Shown in pieces: positions 60,468 through 64,000 of a stretch of 64,000 nucleotides of DNA; positions within the stretch are counted from its first letter, which is position 1; every line of letters starts with the position of its first letter. Position numbers and translations under genes: made by a program. Under the pieces are notes generated by a model. That model had not been told where the DNA came from and did not search any database. It saw only the letters and a list, made by a program, of their open reading frames with translations. This stretch comes from DASYKT01 sp963718105 (GTDB lineage Bacteria > Acidobacteriota > Blastocatellia > Pyrinomonadales > Pyrinomonadaceae): assembly GCA_963718105.1 (NCBI GenBank), contig OY970352.1:2542001-2606000 (forward strand), written 5' to 3'.

Positions 60468-61889
60468 ATGCGAGTCGCTCTTCTATCCTCAGAAGCGGTA
60501 CCCTACGCCAAGACCGGCGGGCTGGCGGACGTTGCCGGCGCGCTGCCCAAGGCGCTGCGGCGCGAGGGTGTGTCGGCCACGCTGATCACGCCGCTCTATC
60601 GCCAGACAAAGCGCGAACTGCTGGCCGGGCCGGTGATCGACGATCTTTATGTGGATTGGCGCGGCGGTAAAAAACTCGTCAAGGTCTTTTACAGCCAGGC
60701 AGGCGACGCGCCGGCTTACCTGATCGACGCGCCGGAATTTTTCGACCGCGATTCCATCTACGGCTTTAGCGAAGACCACCTGCGCTTCGCGTTTTTCTGC
60801 CGCGCCGCCATTGACCTGATGCACCGGCTGGGCGAGCCTTTTAATATCGTCCATCTCAACGACTGGCACACCGGCTTTGCCGCGGTCGAGATCGCCACGC
60901 GCCGCTACTGGGACAGGTTTTTTTACAACACGCATACTGTTTTTTCCATTCACAATATGGCTTACCAGGGTGTCTTTTCGCCCGGGGAGCTTTGGCAGCT
61001 TGGTTTTGGCGACACCTTCTCGACCAACTCGTTTCTTTTTAACGGCAATGCCTCTGCCCTCAAAGCGGGCCTCGCGGTCAGCGACATGCTTTCGACCGTT
61101 TCCAGCCGCTATAGTTTTGAAATTCGCGATCGTGAGCACGGTTACGGGCTCGACTGGCTTTTGCGCGAGCGCGCCAACCGCCTGCTCGGCATCACCAACG
61201 GTGTCGATTACGAAGTGTGGAACCCCGCCACCGACAGCGAGCTTCCGGCGCATTTTCACGCCGGCGACCTGACCGGCAAACGGATGTGCAAACAGGCGCT
61301 GCTGGAAAAATTCAGCCTGCCGGTTGAATTAGACAAGCCGATCTTCGGCGTGGTTACCCGCCTCACTTCACAAAAAGGTTTTGAACTTATCCAGCAGGCG
61401 GCGGGTGAGATCCTTTCCACCGGCGCGTATTTTGTCGCGCTCGGCTCGGGCGAAAAGTCGTACGAAGATTTCCTGCAAAAGATGCGCGATTACGCCCCCG
61501 ATCAGGTCGGAGTTTATAAAGGCTACAGCGAACCCTTAGCGCACCTGATAGAGGCCGGCTCGGACATCTTCCTGATGCCTTCAAAATTCGAACCGTGCGG
61601 TTTGAATCAGATGTATTCTTTACGCTACGGGACGGTGCCGGTGGTCCGCGCGGTCGGCGGGCTCGATGACACGGTGGAAAACTTTAACCTCATCCGCCGT
61701 ACCGGCAACGGATTTAAATTCGACCAGTACAACGCCAACAGCCTGATCGAAAAAGTCTACGAAGCTCTCTTTGCCTACGCCGATACCGAGCTATGGCGAA
61801 AAATTCAATCCAACGGCATGCGGGTCGATAACTCCTGGGAAAATGCCGCGCGCAAATATATCCAGATGTACCAGACGACCCTCAACTAA
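60468..61889 (+). CDS. glgA: Glycogen synthase (GT5)
   Basis: Extends alpha-1,4-glucan from ADP-glucose. 473 aa, the bacterial size. The N-terminal GT5 domain opens MRVALLSSEAVPYAKTGGLADVAG, cut here to its core AVPYAKTGGLADV with the ADP-glucose-binding Lys. HLNDWHTGFAAV and FSIHNMAYQGVF follow. The GT-B C-domain has the PSKFEPCGLNQMYSLRYG donor site with the catalytic Glu. No other glg genes are in the window. It starts after a divergent gap and is followed after 5 bp by the GNAT-acyltransferase gene, so the two form an operon. Confidence 0.96.
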   Translation: MRVALLSSEAVPYAKTGGLADVAGALPKALRREGVSATLITPLYRQTKRELLAGPVIDDLYVDWRGGKKLVKVFYSQAGDAPAYLIDAPEFFDRDSIYGFSEDHLRFAFFCRAAIDLMHRLGEPFNIVHLNDWHTGFAAVEIATRRYWDRFFYNTHTVFSIHNMAYQGVFSPGELWQLGFGDTFSTNSFLFNGNASALKAGLAVSDMLSTVSSRYSFEIRDREHGYGLDWLLRERANRLLGITNGVDYEVWNPATDSELPAHFHAGDLTGKRMCKQALLEKFSLPVELDKPIFGVVTRLTSQKGFELIQQAAGEILSTGAYFVALGSGEKSYEDFLQKMRDYAPDQVGVYKGYSEPLAHLIEAGSDIFLMPSKFEPCGLNQMYSLRYGTVPVVRAVGGLDDTVENFNLIRRTGNGFKFDQYNANSLIEKVYEALFAYADTELWRKIQSNGMRVDNSWENAARKYIQMYQTTLN

Positions 61890-61894
61890 AATTG

Positions 61895-63661
61895 ATGCCG
61901 GAATTCAAGATCAACGACAACCTGGAATTGAGAACTCTGCAGGAAGAGGACGTGCTTGTCCTGGCCTCGCTGGTAAAGGAAAACCTGCCGCACCTGCAGC
62001 CGTGGATGCTCTGGGCGGTGGATGATTATGACGTCCGGCACGCCGGTGATTTCATCCGGCAAAATCTCGACAATACCTCAAAATACCAGGCGCCCAGCTA
62101 CGGGATCTTTTATGAGGGAGAACTTGTCGGCTGTATCGGCTTTGTAAAACTGGACCGCGAAAGCGGGCTGGCGGAGATCGGGTATTGGATCAGCGCCGAA
62201 CACCAGGGCAAAGGTTTGATAACCCAGTGTTCCCGCGCGCTGATCGAATATTGCTTTGAAGAACTGGGTATGGCCCGCGTCGAGATACGCGCCGCTGCTT
62301 CGAATGAGCGAAGCCGCGCTATTCCGGAAAAGTTCGGTTTCAAGCTTACCGGCCAGTTCAAGGACGAACATCCGCTTCCCGATCGGGTAGATGACCTGGT
62401 GATTTACGAAATATCCGCCCGCGACTGGCGATCCCTCTCCGACAAAAAGTTCCACGTAAAATTTAAGGAAATGCTGATCCGTCTTTTCCGGCGCGAGACG
62501 ACTTCCAAGGAATTCATCCCGGTCATTGACGGCCTCCGCTTTCTGGCCATCACAATGGTGCTGCTCTTTCATCTCGACGGCTACATTAAAGAAAAATCCG
62601 CGGCACTTTCTTTTGCGCCCGCGAGTGAAACACTGGCCAAAGTTCCGGATATTTTTATTTTTGGCTTTCAGGGTGTCCAGCTTTTTTTCGTGATCAGCGG
62701 ATTTATCCTGGCGGTGCCTTTTATGCGGTATGCACTGGGCCTGACCGATAAAAAGCCCCGCTTGCGGGCGTATTACCTGCGCCGCCTGACGCGGCTCGAA
62801 CCGCCGTATGTCATTTCGACCATAGTCATCTTTCTCCTGCTGGTATTTGTTATCGGCAGTAAATATCCCATGGGCACTTTGACGGTATCGCTTTTTTCTT
62901 CGCTGTTTTATGCACATTTTCTGGTTTTTCCCGGCGAGCCGCCCTATATAAATCAGATCACCTGGTCGCTGGAAATGGAAGTGCAATTTTACCTGCTGGC
63001 GCCATTTCTGGTGGGCGGGTTGTGCCTTTTAAAAAATAAATCCTCCCGGCGGATAGTGAACTTGTTATTGATCTTGTCGTTTGCCGGTTTGAGCTGGCTG
63101 CAGGAACTTTACTGGCACGTCGGGATAATGAATATCTCGATGTACCTGCATTATTTTTTGGCCGGCATTTTACTCTGCGATGTCTTCCTGCTCGACAGCG
63201 ACAAACTGGGCCGGTTGAGCAGTGTCTGGGTGTTTATTTTAGGGCTGCTTTTATTAGTGCCGATTACTTGCGTCAATCACTCGTACGCGCAAAACATCGC
63301 GCTCAGGATGGCGTCGCCGATAATGATCCTGGCGTTTTACCTGATCGTTTTCGGCAACAAGTGGTGGAACAAAATATTCAGCCTCAACGGGCTGACACTT
63401 ATCGGCGGGATGTGTTATTCGATATACCTGCTTCATTACGTGACGATCTCGGCGGTCGGGCGCTTTACCGCGAACCGGTTATATTTCAGCAATTTCACCG
63501 CTTACTACTGGGTGCAGATCTTTGTTTTGCTGGCGGTCGTGATGTTTCTCTCAGCGGTCTACTTCCTGCTGATCGAAAAACCCTGTATGAAACGCGATTG
63601 GCACATTCGATTATATGAGCGGTTCAAGACTCTCAGTTCATTTGGCAAGCCATTGAATTAA
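61895..63661 (+). CDS. GNAT acetyltransferase - acyltransferase 3 fusion
   Basis: A 588-aa protein combining two acyl-transfer modules. ATG 61895 is preferred over a TTG at 61892. Residues ~1-185 form a RimJ/RimL-type GNAT (acetyl-CoA site GYWISAEHQGKGL, then AAASNERSRAIPEKFGF). Residues ~208-580 form an acyltransferase-3 (OafA-like) domain with ~10 membrane helices: DGLRFLAITMVLLFH holds the catalytic His, FFVISGFI and RRLTRLEPPY follow. The GNAT part should be cytoplasmic and the membrane part should O-acylate an exported sugar. Fusion in one open frame with no stop or frameshift. Coupled to glgA, so a glucan or its derivative is a possible acceptor, but this is inference. Confidence 0.88.
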   Translation: MPEFKINDNLELRTLQEEDVLVLASLVKENLPHLQPWMLWAVDDYDVRHAGDFIRQNLDNTSKYQAPSYGIFYEGELVGCIGFVKLDRESGLAEIGYWISAEHQGKGLITQCSRALIEYCFEELGMARVEIRAAASNERSRAIPEKFGFKLTGQFKDEHPLPDRVDDLVIYEISARDWRSLSDKKFHVKFKEMLIRLFRRETTSKEFIPVIDGLRFLAITMVLLFHLDGYIKEKSAALSFAPASETLAKVPDIFIFGFQGVQLFFVISGFILAVPFMRYALGLTDKKPRLRAYYLRRLTRLEPPYVISTIVIFLLLVFVIGSKYPMGTLTVSLFSSLFYAHFLVFPGEPPYINQITWSLEMEVQFYLLAPFLVGGLCLLKNKSSRRIVNLLLILSFAGLSWLQELYWHVGIMNISMYLHYFLAGILLCDVFLLDSDKLGRLSSVWVFILGLLLLVPITCVNHSYAQNIALRMASPIMILAFYLIVFGNKWWNKIFSLNGLTLIGGMCYSIYLLHYVTISAVGRFTANRLYFSNFTAYYWVQIFVLLAVVMFLSAVYFLLIEKPCMKRDWHIRLYERFKTLSSFGKPLN

Positions 63662-63903
63662 AAGGATAAACGTTTACCTGGGAACGTCTTCAAGTTTCTT
63701 ACGAAGTCAGAACCGGGAACGCAGTGACCGGGTAAATGAGCGCAGCGAAAAATTAACAGCAACTAGCCCGTCGGAAAAGAACCCGGTCACTGCGTTCCCG
63801 GTTCTGACCTCATTCTCTGCTTGCTATCTTCAAATCCCATTCAAATTCGACGGACAAATCCTGATTACCCCAAATCTCTTAACGACTAAATCTCCCGGCT
63901 GAG
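63662..63903. other. Intergenic segment after the GNAT-acyltransferase gene
   Basis: Contains one long palindrome (63706-63808) and otherwise no gene. Confidence 0.7.
63706..63808. repeat. Long palindrome (28-bp perfect arms)
   Basis: Arms 63706-63733 and 63781-63808 are perfectly complementary (core AACCGGGAACGCAGTGACCG) around a 47-bp centre. It is not matched elsewhere in the window. Confidence 0.92.
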
Positions 63904-64000
63904 CTATGCTTTCAGGTGCCTGAGGTCGGGAAAGAGCGGCAGGTACCTGAATTTCCCGATCTCAATGTTCTTTTTTAATTTAGTCTGCGGATTTGGGAAT
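63904..64000 (-). CDS. Possible 3' end of a minus-strand gene (partial)
   Basis: The minus strand from the right edge is open for 31 codons, reading ...KLKKNIEIGKFRYLPLFPD..., to a TAG at 63906-63904. The other two minus frames close sooner. The composition looks protein-like, but nothing is recognised and the evidence is thin. Confidence 0.25.
   Translation of the reverse strand, partial: FPNPQTKLKKNIEIGKFRYLPLFPDLRHLKA

Noticed and set aside
62078..62986. 302-codon minus-strand open frame over the GNAT-acyltransferase gene
   Set aside because: Antisense shadow of two recognisable domains.
1..64000. CRISPR array, tRNA or rRNA genes
   Set aside because: I saw no regularly spaced direct repeats and no cloverleaf or rRNA-like segments. 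The repeats present are palindromic and irregular.

Overview
The window looks like chromosomal DNA from a Gram-negative member of the Acidobacteriota, most likely class Blastocatellia. This is inferred from content, not from a marker gene: an Oar-like TonB-dependent receptor with a carboxypeptidase-regulatory-like N-terminus, many secreted TPR proteins, a CadC-like winged-helix/TPR regulator, a sortilin-like Asp-box protein, a VIT/von Willebrand A protein, and many palindromic intergenic repeats. There is no rRNA, tRNA, CRISPR array, transposase or prophage that I can see.

Layout. 0-9 kb: 5' part of folD (runs off the left edge), a soluble lytic transglycosylase with TPRs, an Asp-box propeller protein and a large outer-membrane protein. 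9-18 kb: glutamate dehydrogenase, a two-gene TPR/secreted-protein unit, a VIT-vWA protein and glnE. 18-28 kb: a TonB-C-domain protein, an RluA-type pseudouridine synthase, a four-gene minus-strand cluster of poorly known envelope proteins, an SGNH hydrolase, a CadC-like regulator and a divergent TPR protein. 28-41 kb: pyrimidine biosynthesis genes (pyrC, pyrB, pyrR on the minus strand; pyrD, pyrF on the plus strand), interrupted by a lone HicB, the Oar-like receptor with a structured leader, and secreted proteins. 41-48 kb: radical SAM protein, HicBA toxin-antitoxin pair, MGDG-synthase-like glycosyltransferase, a ten-cysteine secreted peptide, an SDR, a ferritin-like protein and two unknowns. 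48-57 kb: lon, two unknown genes sharing a duplicated promoter-leader, a SnoaL-like protein, engB and rho. 57-64 kb: a membrane NACHT NTPase, a decayed glgA fragment, a DUF1353 protein, intact glgA, and a GNAT-acyltransferase-3 fusion.

How it fits together. Most of the window is core metabolism (folate, nitrogen control by GDH/GlnE, UMP synthesis, glycogen) and core information processing (Lon, EngB, Rho), interleaved with envelope proteins. The accessory features are the HicB/HicBA genes, the NACHT-DUF1353 segment between rho and glgA, and several families of palindromic repeats. The repeats lie in many intergenic gaps and in places enter coding sequence (pyrD, the end of rluA, and possibly the secreted protein at 12.1-12.8 kb). 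The least explained signals are: the palindrome families, including one translated in frame inside pyrD; a promoter-plus-leader duplicated upstream of two unrelated unknown genes; a multi-hairpin leader before the TonB receptor; and the NACHT protein next to a glgA relic. No complete known defence or biosynthetic system is present.
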